Part shown: positions 6,726 to 14,663 of the stretch, piece by piece
How the letters are laid out: every line of letters starts with the position of its first letter
Position numbering within the stretch: the stretch's first letter is position 1
Assembly: GCF_002310495.1 (NCBI RefSeq)
Contig: NZ_CP023344.1
Location: 3,303,501 to 3,367,500, forward strand
Reading direction: 5' to 3'
Length of the DNA stretch: 64,000 nucleotides
Source of the DNA: Nibricoccus aquaticus
GTDB lineage: Bacteria; Verrucomicrobiota; Verrucomicrobiia; Opitutales; Opitutaceae
Made by a program: the position numbers and the translations under genes
The notes under the pieces: generated by a model
The model's input: only the letters and a program-made list of their open reading frames with translations
Database searches by the model: none
What the model was told of the DNA's origin: nothing

Positions 6726-9497
6726 TCAGGGTGTGGCGGCGGGCGTGACGGTTTGCAGAGCGGAGGAGTTGCCGAGGTAGTCGCGTGGGGCGGCGAGGCG
6801 GGCGCGGTGGGCGAGGAGGAGTTTTTCCATGTCGGTGTCGTTCGCGTCGCGAGCGAGGGAGAGGGGGCTGGCGCCGCCGTAGATGTCGAAGGTGGCGAGG
6901 GAGCCGCCTTCGAGGAGAGCGTGGGCGACTTCGAAGTGGCGACCAGCGGCGGCGGCGCAGAGGGCGGATTCGCCGTTGTTGCGGGTGGCGTTGGGATGCG
7001 CGCCGGAGGAGAGTAGGAGGCGAACGGTCTCGACGTGGCCTGAGGCTGAGGCGGCGATGAGCGGGGTGCGACCTTCGATGTCGGTGAGGTTGATGCCTGC
7101 GTGGGCATCGGCGAGGGTGCGGACGACTTCGGTGTGGCCGGCGCGAGCGGCGAGGAAGAGGGGTGTTTGCAGTCGCGGATCGCGGGCGTCTTCGTCGGCG
7201 CCGGAGGTGAGTAGTTTGCGGACGGCGTCTAGGTCGCCGGAATTCGCGGCGAGGTGGAGCGGGGTGGTCGCTGGTGGTTGAACGGAGCGCAGGTGAGGCG
7301 GGATGGATTCGCGCGGGACTGGTTTCACTGTCTTCGGCGCTGGCGCCGGTGGTGATAAGGGGTCGGCGGCGGGGAAGGCACCGCTTTCCTGCGCGGTGGC
7401 GGTGGCGTTTGATGAAGGGACTGAGGGAGAGTCGGTGCGGGCGAGAAGAGACGGTGGGGTGGAGGCGGGAGCGGTGGCACCGCGTCGGCGGAGGAGTGTG
7501 GCGACGGGGCGGTGATTGTATTTTTCGGCGATGGAGAGCGGGCTCTGGCCGTCGGCAGTGAGGGTGTCGAGAGCGGCTCCGGCCTGGATGAGGGCGCGGG
7601 CGGTTTCGAAATGGCCTTCGCGGGCGGCGAGGAAGAGAGGCGTTTCGCCGGTGGCGGTAGCGAGGGCGGGAGAAGCGCCGGCGGTAAGGAGCGCGGAGAC
7701 AATGGTGGCGTGGCCGCGAGCGGAAGCGGCGAGCAAGGGCGTGTGGCCTGTGGAGTCGGCGGTGTCGGCGGGGACTTTCAAGTCGAGGAACGCGCGGACG
7801 AGGTCGAGGCGGTTTTCGGCGGCGGCGAAGTGGAGGGGTGTTTCTCCGGAGGGTGCGCAGGCATCGGGCTTGGCACCGTGTTTGAGGAAGAGGCGGGCGA
7901 TCTCGAGGTAGGCACCGTCGGGTGGTTCAATATAGTGCGGGCCGCGGGCGCCGGAGGCATAGTGGAGCGGGCTGAGACCGGCGGCGTCTGTGGTGGTGAC
8001 GGAGGCGCCTGCGGCGAGGAGGTGTTCGACGCTTTCGATGGAGCCGATTTTGGCGGCGAGGGCGAGCGGGGTGCGGCCTTCGGCGTCGGGCGTATCCGCC
8101 GAGGCATTGCGCGAAAGGAGGTAGCGGACGACGGGCGGGTAGCCGGTCTCGGCGGCGATGCAGAGCGGGGTGCGGCCGGCGGTGTCGCGGGCTTCGAGGT
8201 CGAGGCCGTGGGCGAGCAGGTAATCGCAGGTGGCGATCCAGCCGTTTTGCGCGGCGAGCCAGAGTGCGGTGCGGCCGTCTTTGGTGCGGGCGTCGAGGCG
8301 TGCTCCGTGGGCGACGAGGAGTTTGAGGGCGTCGAGGTGACCGCTTTGGGCGGCGAAGAGAACGGGTGTGAAGCCGTCGTCGAGGCGGGTGACGTTGGCG
8401 TCGGCGCCGCGGACGAGCAGGGCCTTGAGGAGGGTGATGTGGCCGTCGTAAGCGGAGATGCGGAGGGGGTTGAGCGTGCTGCGGTTGTTGACGATGCGGT
8501 CCTGGACGCTGGCGCCCCGGTCAAGGAGGACGAGGGCGGTGTCGATCGAGGCATCCTTGGCGGCCATGAAGAGCGGGGTGCGTTGTTGTTCGTCGGTGGC
8601 GTCCACTTCTGCGCCGTGGTCGCAGAGGATGGCGGCGGCCTCAGCGTATCCATAAAATGCGGCCATGAAGAGCGGGGTGCGGAGGCGGGCGTCGCGGGCG
8701 TTTAGCTCGGCACCGCGTTCGAGGAGGAGGCGGACGGCGGGGGCGCGGCCTTCTTTGGCGGCTTGATGGAGGGCGGTGAGGCCTTCGTTGTCGCGAGCGG
8801 CGATGTCGGCGCCGCTCGCGAGCAGGGTGACGATGGCGTCGAGCTGGCCCTCGCGGGCGGCGAGCATGAGGGGGGTCTGGCCGTCGGTGTTGCGGGAATC
8901 GATGGTTGCGCCCGCGTTTCGAAGCGCGGTGATCGAGCCGGGCTGGCCGGCGAGGGCGGCGCGGGCGAGGGGCGTGGCCCCGTTGGCGTTGGTGATGTCG
9001 GTGCGGGCGCCGCGCTCTTTGAGAAAGGCCATCATGGCGGTCTGGCCGTTGATCGCGGCGAGAACGAAAGGCGTGGCACCGGTGTTGGTGGTGGACTGTT
9101 CGAGGGTGGCGCCTCGATCGAGGAGGAGACGGGCGAGTTCGAGGTGGCCGGAGTGAGCGGCGATGCAGAGCGGGGTGGAGCCGTCGGTGTTTGTAGCGGT
9201 GTTAACGGCGGCGCCGTGGTCGAGGAGGAGGCGGGCGATTTCGAGGTGTCCGGAGTGGGCGGCGACGAAGAGCGGGGTGACGCCGTGGGGATCGGGGGTG
9301 TTGACCGTGGAGGGCGCGGCGCTGAGGAGGGCGCGAAGGGTGGCGAGGTCGTTTTGCTGGGCGGCGCGGTGGAGCGGGAAGCGTGGAGGGGGGGCGGGAG
9401 ACGCAGCAGGTGGGGAAACCGGTAGGGCGGGTGGTTCGGACGCGGTGAGCGGAGCGATGACGCAGAGAAGGATGAACGAGACGGCGAGGAGACGCAT
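6726..9497 (-). CDS. large secreted ankyrin-repeat protein
   Basis: An exported protein of about 923 residues made almost entirely of ankyrin repeats. Start 9497 (ATG) is preferred over GTG 9503, and both give a signal peptide (MRLLAVSFILLCVIAPLTAS). I count about 24 repeat units with the GxTPLxxAAxxGH pattern, starting at RFPLHRAAQQND. About 19 come before a Pro/Ser/Thr-rich linker (roughly residues 665-745) and five after it. No enzymatic domain is visible. Ankyrin arrays bind proteins, so a periplasmic or extracellular binding role is inferred, but the partner is unknown. The two paralogous repeat proteins upstream end 27 bp before its start, suggesting one transcription unit with them and perhaps sufT. 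Confidence 0.88.
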   Translation of the reverse strand: MRLLAVSFILLCVIAPLTASEPPALPVSPPAASPAPPPRFPLHRAAQQNDLATLRALLSAAPSTVNTPDPHGVTPLFVAAHSGHLEIARLLLDHGAAVNTATNTDGSTPLCIAAHSGHLELARLLLDRGATLEQSTTNTGATPFVLAAINGQTAMMAFLKERGARTDITNANGATPLARAALAGQPGSITALRNAGATIDSRNTDGQTPLMLAAREGQLDAIVTLLASGADIAARDNEGLTALHQAAKEGRAPAVRLLLERGAELNARDARLRTPLFMAAFYGYAEAAAILCDHGAEVDATDEQQRTPLFMAAKDASIDTALVLLDRGASVQDRIVNNRSTLNPLRISAYDGHITLLKALLVRGADANVTRLDDGFTPVLFAAQSGHLDALKLLVAHGARLDARTKDGRTALWLAAQNGWIATCDYLLAHGLDLEARDTAGRTPLCIAAETGYPPVVRYLLSRNASADTPDAEGRTPLALAAKIGSIESVEHLLAAGASVTTTDAAGLSPLHYASGARGPHYIEPPDGAYLEIARLFLKHGAKPDACAPSGETPLHFAAAENRLDLVRAFLDLKVPADTADSTGHTPLLAASARGHATIVSALLTAGASPALATATGETPLFLAAREGHFETARALIQAGAALDTLTADGQSPLSIAEKYNHRPVATLLRRRGATAPASTPPSLLARTDSPSVPSSNATATAQESGAFPAADPLSPPAPAPKTVKPVPRESIPPHLRSVQPPATTPLHLAANSGDLDAVRKLLTSGADEDARDPRLQTPLFLAARAGHTEVVRTLADAHAGINLTDIEGRTPLIAASASGHVETVRLLLSSGAHPNATRNNGESALCAAAAGRHFEVAHALLEGGSLATFDIYGGASPLSLARDANDTDMEKLLLAHRARLAAPRDYLGNSSALQTVTPAATP

Positions 9498-9524
9498 GGT
9501 CACGGCGGCGTAGTGGAATCGAAA

Positions 9525-10694
9525 TTACGACTTGGATTTGCCGGCGCCGGTCGGAAGTGACTTGAGATCTTCGAGCAGGGTTTCCCGGGTGGCGGGGTGC
9601 TCGACGGCTTCGGCGTAGCGACGGGCGGCAATGGGGTCGCGCTGAGCCCAGTCTAAGAAAACGCGGCTCTTGGTCAGGATGCGTTTGGTGGTGTCGGAGA
9701 TGTTGTCGGTGAGTTCCATGGCGACCTCGGGCCGGGCGGCGATGAGGGTTTCGGAAACGGCGAGGGCGGCGATGCCGGGGTCGAAGTCGGGATCGGGATC
9801 GCCGCGGTTAATCCATTGGAGCGCGGCGACCGGGTCTTTTCCGGCCCAGCGTTGAAGGGAAATGGAGAGTGCCTGCGTGCGGTCGGCACCGGCGGGAAGT
9901 TTTTGAGCGAAGTCTGCGAAGTGGCGGGGGTCGAAGTCGGAGCGGCCTTCAATGAGACCTTTGAGGGCGGATGTGCGAATGGTAGGGTCGGTGAGGGAGG
10001 CGAGCTGGGCGTAGGCGCGGTCGGGGTCATGCTGGGCCCATTGATAAAAGGCAGAGTCGAGGAGGAAGGACTGGCGGTCGATCATGTTGGCGGAGGTGGC
10101 GAAGCGTGTGGCGGCGTCGAAGTTGCCGGTGCGTTCGACGAGGGCGTTGATGAGCATGTGGCCGTAGAAGCCGGCGGGCTCGGGATCGGCGGTGCACAGG
10201 CGGAGACCGACGCGCAGAGCGGCATCGGGCTGGGCGGTGGCGCCGGCGAGCACGGCGGCGACACATTTCATGCGTTCACCGAGGACGGTCTGTTGCATGG
10301 CCCAATCGGCGGCGGCATCGGGCTCGACGGCAGCCCAGCCGCGGAGGGAGGCGTCGCGGAGCTGGTCACGAGTGAGCCAGTTGCCCTCGGCGTCCGCGAG
10401 GGAGAGGGCGCGTTGCGGATCGGTGCGGGCGAGCGTTTCGAGGAGGGCTTCGCGTTCGCGGGTGAGGGCGGTGGTGTTGGGTTGGGTGGAGAGGGCGTTC
10501 CAGCGTTCATCCCACGTGGAGGCACTGGGAGGAGTTGAGCGAATGGCTGGTTTGGCGGAGGTGGGCGGAAGGGCGGCGGCCTGCCGGGCTGCGAGGGAAC
10601 GGGCGAGTATGAAGCCGATCAGGGCGGCGGAGAGGGCGAAGGTGGTGGCGGCGATTTTCGACCAGCCGGAGCGACGAGAGGAGGAGGCGGGCAT
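9525..10694 (-). CDS. membrane-anchored repeat protein, tandem paralog 2
   Basis: I do not recognise a named family. The start is ATG 10694. The frame is open much further upstream, but that part overlaps the other paralog and has shadow-like composition. The 389-residue product has one N-terminal transmembrane segment (about residues 14-34) and then an alpha-helical repeat region. A motif WAxxDPxxAxxxA recurs (WAAVEPDAAADWA, WAQHDPDRAYAQL, WAGKDPVAALQWI, WAQRDPIAARRYA). It shares with its neighbour the blocks ARTDPQRAL and LRLC(T/S)ADPEPAG, so the pair arose by duplication. It lies 43 bp after paralog 1 and 27 bp before the ankyrin gene. A scaffold role in the periplasm is only an inference. 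Confidence 0.75.
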   Translation of the reverse strand: MPASSSRRSGWSKIAATTFALSAALIGFILARSLAARQAAALPPTSAKPAIRSTPPSASTWDERWNALSTQPNTTALTREREALLETLARTDPQRALSLADAEGNWLTRDQLRDASLRGWAAVEPDAAADWAMQQTVLGERMKCVAAVLAGATAQPDAALRVGLRLCTADPEPAGFYGHMLINALVERTGNFDAATRFATSANMIDRQSFLLDSAFYQWAQHDPDRAYAQLASLTDPTIRTSALKGLIEGRSDFDPRHFADFAQKLPAGADRTQALSISLQRWAGKDPVAALQWINRGDPDPDFDPGIAALAVSETLIAARPEVAMELTDNISDTTKRILTKSRVFLDWAQRDPIAARRYAEAVEHPATRETLLEDLKSLPTGAGKSKS

Positions 10695-10737
10695 GGCGTG
10701 GTCGAAGGGCGGACGTTTGTGCGGATCGGCGACTGTG

Positions 10738-11937
10738 TCAGAGCGCACCGTCTGGATAGGTGTCGGCGAGGATGGCGGAGAGTGTGACGCGGTCGGCGGT
10801 GTTGGCGGAGCGGTCGATGTAGGCGCGGGCGGCGAGGGGATCGCGAGCGGCCCATTGTTGGAAGACGGAGCGCATGGTCTCGGTGCGTCTGGTGGGGTCG
10901 GAGATATCGGCGGCGAGGGCGAGCGCGGAGGCCGGGCTGGATTTGAGGAAGGATTGCTGGTTGGCGAGGGCGGCGAGGCCGGCGTCGAATTCGGGGCCGG
11001 TATCGTTTTTTTGAATCCAGGCGGCGGCTTCTTCGGGGTAGCGTTCGAGCCAGAGGGGCAGGGACTCGGCGAGGGCCTGAGTGCGCTCGGGGCCGGGTGG
11101 GAGCGTGAGTGCGTGATTGGCGAGGCCTGAGGCATCGGCCCAGGACCAGCCGGTGATGGCTTGGGCGCGGGCTTGGGCGGAGAGTTGTGGGTCGGCGATT
11201 TTTCCGGCGGCGGCGATTGCTTCGGCGGGACGTTGGCGGGCCCACTCGAAGTAAGCGGACTTGAAGAGAAAGGCGTATTTTTCGGAGCCCATCGCCGAGC
11301 TGAAATCGGCGGCTTGGGCGAAAGCGCCGACATTGACCAGTGCGGCGATGGCGGCGTGGCCGTAATCGCCAGCGGGTTCGGGATCGGCGGAGCAGAGGCG
11401 AAGAGCGAGGTGAACGGTGGCGTCGGGATCGGTGACAGCGCCTTGGAAAACGGCACCGACGACGGCGCGGCGATCTTCGATGCGGACGTTGAGCGCCCAG
11501 TCGGCGGCGGCGGCGGGGGCGGTGGAGGCCCAGCCGCGCACGGAGGCGTCGCGCAGGAGATCGCGGAGGCGCCAGTCGGGTTGGTTTTGAGCGAGGGCGA
11601 GTGCGCGTTGCGGATCGGTGCGGGCAAGTTCTTCGAGGAGGGAAGCGAGGGCCCGGGTGCGCGCAGGGGTGCTGGCGTAAGCAGTCGTTTCTTGCCAGCG
11701 ATCGGCCCAAGGGGATGCGGGGGCGGCAGGAGTTTTGTTGGAAATAGAGGCGAAGTCGTCGGACAGCGAGCGGGGCGAGGCGACTGCGACAGATGAGGAA
11801 GAGACAGTGGACCGGGAAAGGGGCCACGAACGGGGGCTCAGCCATCCGAGGGCGGCGCCGATAAGCGCGGTACCTAGACAGAGTGCTGTCACGGTGGACG
11901 ATGAGCAGCGGTGTGGCTCGAGGCAGGGAGACGGCAT
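10738..11937 (-). CDS. membrane-anchored repeat protein, tandem paralog 1
   Basis: This is the sister of the gene just downstream. Start ATG 11937 is chosen because MPSPC... aligns with the MPASS... start of the paralog and places the transmembrane segment (TALCLGTALIGAALGWL) at the same position. An alternative GTG at 11988 lies inside a strong hairpin and adds 17 residues. The 399-residue product has a Ser/Ala-rich linker and then helical repeats with ARTDPQRALALA, DLLRDASVRGWA, LRLCSADPEPAG, WLERYPEEAAAWI and WAARDPLAARAYI. No catalytic motif is seen. It appears to head a unit of paralog 1, paralog 2 and the ankyrin gene. Confidence 0.74.
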   Translation of the reverse strand: MPSPCLEPHRCSSSTVTALCLGTALIGAALGWLSPRSWPLSRSTVSSSSVAVASPRSLSDDFASISNKTPAAPASPWADRWQETTAYASTPARTRALASLLEELARTDPQRALALAQNQPDWRLRDLLRDASVRGWASTAPAAAADWALNVRIEDRRAVVGAVFQGAVTDPDATVHLALRLCSADPEPAGDYGHAAIAALVNVGAFAQAADFSSAMGSEKYAFLFKSAYFEWARQRPAEAIAAAGKIADPQLSAQARAQAITGWSWADASGLANHALTLPPGPERTQALAESLPLWLERYPEEAAAWIQKNDTGPEFDAGLAALANQQSFLKSSPASALALAADISDPTRRTETMRSVFQQWAARDPLAARAYIDRSANTADRVTLSAILADTYPDGAL

Positions 11938-11961
11938 CGAAGCGAGCGAGGGGGTAAAAGA

Positions 11962-12039
11962 GGGACGATGCGTCGGGGTATTACGCACCGTCCCTTGGAT
12001 ACGCGCCTGACAATCAGGTGCTCAGGCACCCGTTGTCAG
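11962..12039. repeat. two adjacent hairpins upstream of the paralog genes
   Basis: Hairpin one has arms 11962-11973 (GGGACGATGCGT) and 11983-11994 (ACGCACCGTCCC) with one mismatch and a 9-nt loop. Hairpin two has CTGACAA (12007-12013) with TTGTCAG (12033-12039) outside and GGTGC (12017-12021) with GCACC (12026-12030) inside, with a TCAG loop. They lie between the pectate lyase stop and paralog 1. No T-run follows either one. Confidence 0.6.
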
Positions 12040-12054
12040 ACGAGAGTACTGGGC

Positions 12055-12711
12055 TCAGTAGGTGAACGCCTGCGAGCTGCGGCCATACCACCAACCGTTG
12101 GAGCCGGTGAAGTTCGTGACGGTCATCGCGCGGTAGCCGAAGCGAGTGGAGGAAGCGTCGGTGCGGCCGATGGCTTCCTTGGTCGTGGCGGCGCGATTGT
12201 TGTCGTAGTAGAAGTTGCAGGTGAAGGTGGAGCCGCCGAGCTGGCGGATGTTCTTCAGGCCGTTGGTCTGCGTGTGGTAGTACAGCGTGACCGAGGTGGC
12301 GGCGTTGGCCTGGCCGAACTTGTCGGAGGCATTGACCGCGGAGGCACCGGAGACCCAGCAGTTGCCGCCGGATTTCACGGTGAATTGATCCTCGCCGACA
12401 TCCTGCCAGGTAACTTCGTTCATGGTGCCGTTTCCATAGAAGTGGCAGCCGTCCACGCCGGGGGCGGAGAGCTTCACGTTACGCAGAGTGGAATTTGCGT
12501 TGAGGCGGAAGAAAGGTTTTTGGCCTTCGCCCTGGCCGCCGTCGCCCATGCCCGAGGCTTTGATGGTGTTGCCGTTGCCATTATAGGTGGAGCCGGCCGG
12601 GATGACGTAGGTGCTGGTGAACGTGACCGTGGCGGCGGAGGCAGATGCAGCGAGGAACAGGCCGGCAAGGGCCGCGAGAGCGCGCAGAGCGCGTGTTGGG
12701 GTATCTTTCAT
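12055..12711 (-). CDS. secreted pectate lyase, PL3 family
   Basis: This enzyme probably cleaves polygalacturonate by beta-elimination outside the cell. The start at 12711 (MKDTPTRALRALAALAG) gives a good signal peptide ending ASASA; an earlier in-frame Met at 12936 would bury it. The mature part shows PL3 hallmarks: IPAGSTYNGNG, GCHFYGNGTMNEVTW, DVGEDQFTVK and KTR-like basic residues later, within about 195 residues, the usual length of a single-domain PL3 parallel beta-helix. No carbohydrate-binding module is attached. The leader has no Shine-Dalgarno and is A-rich on the coding strand. The gene stands alone, with a 466-bp non-coding stretch upstream, so it may be individually regulated. Confidence 0.83.
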   Translation of the reverse strand: MKDTPTRALRALAALAGLFLAASASAATVTFTSTYVIPAGSTYNGNGNTIKASGMGDGGQGEGQKPFFRLNANSTLRNVKLSAPGVDGCHFYGNGTMNEVTWQDVGEDQFTVKSGGNCWVSGASAVNASDKFGQANAATSVTLYYHTQTNGLKNIRQLGGSTFTCNFYYDNNRAATTKEAIGRTDASSTRFGYRAMTVTNFTGSNGWWYGRSSQAFTY

Positions 12712-13177
12712 TTGGGGTTTTGTTTTTGGTTTTGTTTTTCTCCCGCGCGAAAAAGCGCGGTGGAAAGAACATCGCCAGCCGGTCCGGATCGAATCGTCTC
12801 GCAGAAGCAGCGGAGCTGAACGTGGCGCACCGGCGGTGTCGGCCAGAGCGATACGTGTCTTCGTGCGGGGTAAGAAAAGAACAGAATCGGCTAACGAGGG
12901 GTAAATGCAGGAGCTCGATGAATCATCGGTGCTCAAGGGGGGTAAGCGAACCGACGAAAACGAGAACGGGTCTAAAGCGGGACAGCTGTCCGGTGGTCAA
13001 ATGATTATTTCCCCGACCGTGGTTGATCGTAACGTGTCGGGAACTGATTTCTTTTTTTATCTGCTTGGCCGCCAAAGGCGGAGTGGCGCGGGCTACGGCA
13101 AATTTTCGATCAAAAGAAAAAATACTGAGGGCCGGTTTTTTAGCGTTGTGAAAGCGCGTTCAAGGACTGTCCGTGAA
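12712..13177. other. non-coding leader region upstream of pectate lyase
   Basis: No credible gene is seen on either strand. It contains a T/G-rich tract next to the lyase start (12713-12740), a short hairpin (CCGCGC 12743-12748 with GCGCGG 12755-12760), a 12-bp palindrome GGACAGCTGTCC at 12980-12991, and a CCGCC/GGCGG hairpin near 13070-13082. It probably holds the pectate lyase promoter and control sites, but none could be identified. Confidence 0.4.
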
Positions 13178-13214
13178 AGAAAAAGCCGTGCGACTCCGGA
13201 GAGTGGCACGGCTT
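13178..13214 (-). terminator. rho-independent terminator of the suf operon
   Basis: AAGCCGTGC (13183-13191) and GCACGGCTT (13206-13214) form a perfect 9-bp stem. The 14-nt loop can itself pair (CTCC/GGAG). On the minus strand the stem is followed by TTTTC and more T. It lies 27 bp past the sufD stop. Confidence 0.85.
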
Positions 13215-13240
13215 GGTTTAAGCGAACGTTGGCAGGTGGA

Positions 13241-14563
13241 TCAGCGAGAGAACTTGGGCTGGATCAGGGCACGGAGTGCGTTTTGGAGCTCTTCGTTTTC
13301 GAGTTTGCCGAGGACTTCTTCGAAGAAGCCGAAGACGAGGAGTTCGTCGGCGGCGGTTTTGGAGATGCCGCGGGACTGGAGGTAGAATTCTTGTTCGGCG
13401 GGGATGCGCGCGGAGGTGGAGCCGTGGGTGCAGCGGACGTCGTTGGCCTGGATTTCCAAGCCGGGGAGGCTGTTCGATTCGGCGTCATCGCTGAGCAGGA
13501 GGTTGCGGTTGCTCTGGTAGGCGTCGGTTTTTTGCGCGTCTGGTTCGACGACGATCAGGCCGGAGAAAATGGTGCGGGCGGTGTCGAGCAGGGCGTTTTT
13601 ATAGAGGAGGTTCGAGCTCGTGTTGGGAGCTTGATGTGTCTGGAGCGTGCGCTGGTCGAACTCCTGGGAGTTTTTCGCGATGGTGAGCGCGAGCATCTCG
13701 GAGTGAGCGCCGGGGCCTTGGAGGCGGCTGTGCGATTCGTGACGCGACTGGCGTCCGCCGAGGTGAAGGTTGAGCGAGAGGACGCGGGCGTCGCGTTGGG
13801 CGACGATGCTGTTGCTCTGGGTGGCGAGGGATTCGGAAGACCAGTTTTGCGCGCCGATGTACGTGAGCTGCGCTCCGGGAGCGGCGTGGAGGTCGTTGAC
13901 GCCGGAGGCGAAGTTGCGGGCGGTGGCGTCGGTGCTGGTGAAGAACTCGACGACGGTGGCTTTGGCCTGGTCTTCGAGGATGACGATGGTGTGCGGGAAG
14001 ATGGCTTTGCCTGCGCCGCTGACGGCGTGTTGGACGACGAAGGGCGCGGCGATCTCGACGCCTTTGGGGACGAAGAGGAACGCGCCGCTGGAGGAGAGCG
14101 CGGTGTTGAGCGCGGCGAACTTTTCGCCACCGAGGGCGGCGGGCTGTTTTTGGAAATAGGCGCGGACGAGATCGCTGTGTTTGTGCAGCGCTTCTTCGAG
14201 CGGGCTGAAGATCACGCCTTTGGCGGCGAGGTCGGCGGGCAGCGAGGTGCGATGCGCCAGGTTGTTATTGACGAAGACGATCTCGGCGGAGCGGGCGAAG
14301 GAGGGCAGTGACGGAGCGGTGGGCGCGCCGTTCGTGGAATCGGCGACTTCTAGGCCGTCGAGGTTGGCGAAGCCCTGGATATTGGAGAAGCGCCAGAGCT
14401 CGTCTTTGCGCGTGGGAAACGGGCGCGCGACGAACTGGTTCCACGCGGCCTGTTTGGCGTCGAGCCACCATTTCGGGAGATTGTGGCGTTGCGCGACGTG
14501 GGCGCCGAAACGAGCGGCGTTGAGGCCGGTGGTGGCGGTCGTGGGAGAAAGGACAGCGGACAT
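13241..14563 (-). CDS. sufD: Fe-S cluster assembly protein SufD
   Basis: SufD joins SufB and SufC in the scaffold complex that builds [Fe-S] clusters in the cytoplasm. The 440-residue product shows the SufD beta-helix core: LPADLAAKGVIFSPLEEAL, GAFLFVPKGVEIAAPFVV, HTIVILEDQAKATVVEFF, and the C-terminal RCTHGSTSARIPAEQEFYL followed by the RGIS helix. These are typical of SufD, where SufB would have CxGGC-like or Cys-rich signatures. It is the last gene of fur-sufC-sufB-sufD, 100 bp after sufB, with that gap occupied by an AT-rich repeat. A terminator follows. No cysteine desulfurase (sufS) or sufU is adjacent. Confidence 0.93.
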   Translation of the reverse strand: MSAVLSPTTATTGLNAARFGAHVAQRHNLPKWWLDAKQAAWNQFVARPFPTRKDELWRFSNIQGFANLDGLEVADSTNGAPTAPSLPSFARSAEIVFVNNNLAHRTSLPADLAAKGVIFSPLEEALHKHSDLVRAYFQKQPAALGGEKFAALNTALSSSGAFLFVPKGVEIAAPFVVQHAVSGAGKAIFPHTIVILEDQAKATVVEFFTSTDATARNFASGVNDLHAAPGAQLTYIGAQNWSSESLATQSNSIVAQRDARVLSLNLHLGGRQSRHESHSRLQGPGAHSEMLALTIAKNSQEFDQRTLQTHQAPNTSSNLLYKNALLDTARTIFSGLIVVEPDAQKTDAYQSNRNLLLSDDAESNSLPGLEIQANDVRCTHGSTSARIPAEQEFYLQSRGISKTAADELLVFGFFEEVLGKLENEELQNALRALIQPKFSR

Positions 14564-14570
14564 TTTTTTT

Positions 14571-14646
14571 AGAATTATGAATGAAGAATTATGAATGAAG
14601 AATGAGCGGCGAGGAGCGGTCTCCGGCGTTTCTTAATTCTTCATTC
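14571..14646. repeat. AT-rich tandem/inverted repeat between sufB and sufD
   Basis: AGAATTATGAATGA is repeated exactly in tandem at 14571-14584 and 14585-14598. The 13-mer GAATGAAGAATTA (14579-14591) is exactly inverted as TAATTCTTCATTC at 14634-14646 across a GC-rich 42-bp spacer. Composition differs sharply from the flanking genes. In RNA it could form a hairpin between sufB and sufD. Confidence 0.75.
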
Positions 14647-14663
14647 TACATTCTTAATTTGGC

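Noticed and set aside
10695-11627. An N-terminal extension of paralog 2 by about 311 codons
   Set aside because: It overlaps paralog 1 in another frame and is Pro/Ser-rich without conservation. ATG 10694 aligns with the sister gene.
12980-12991. Palindrome GGACAGCTGTCC upstream of pectate lyase as an operator
   Set aside because: It is a single 12-bp palindrome with no second copy or nearby promoter that I can identify, so it could be chance in GC-rich DNA.
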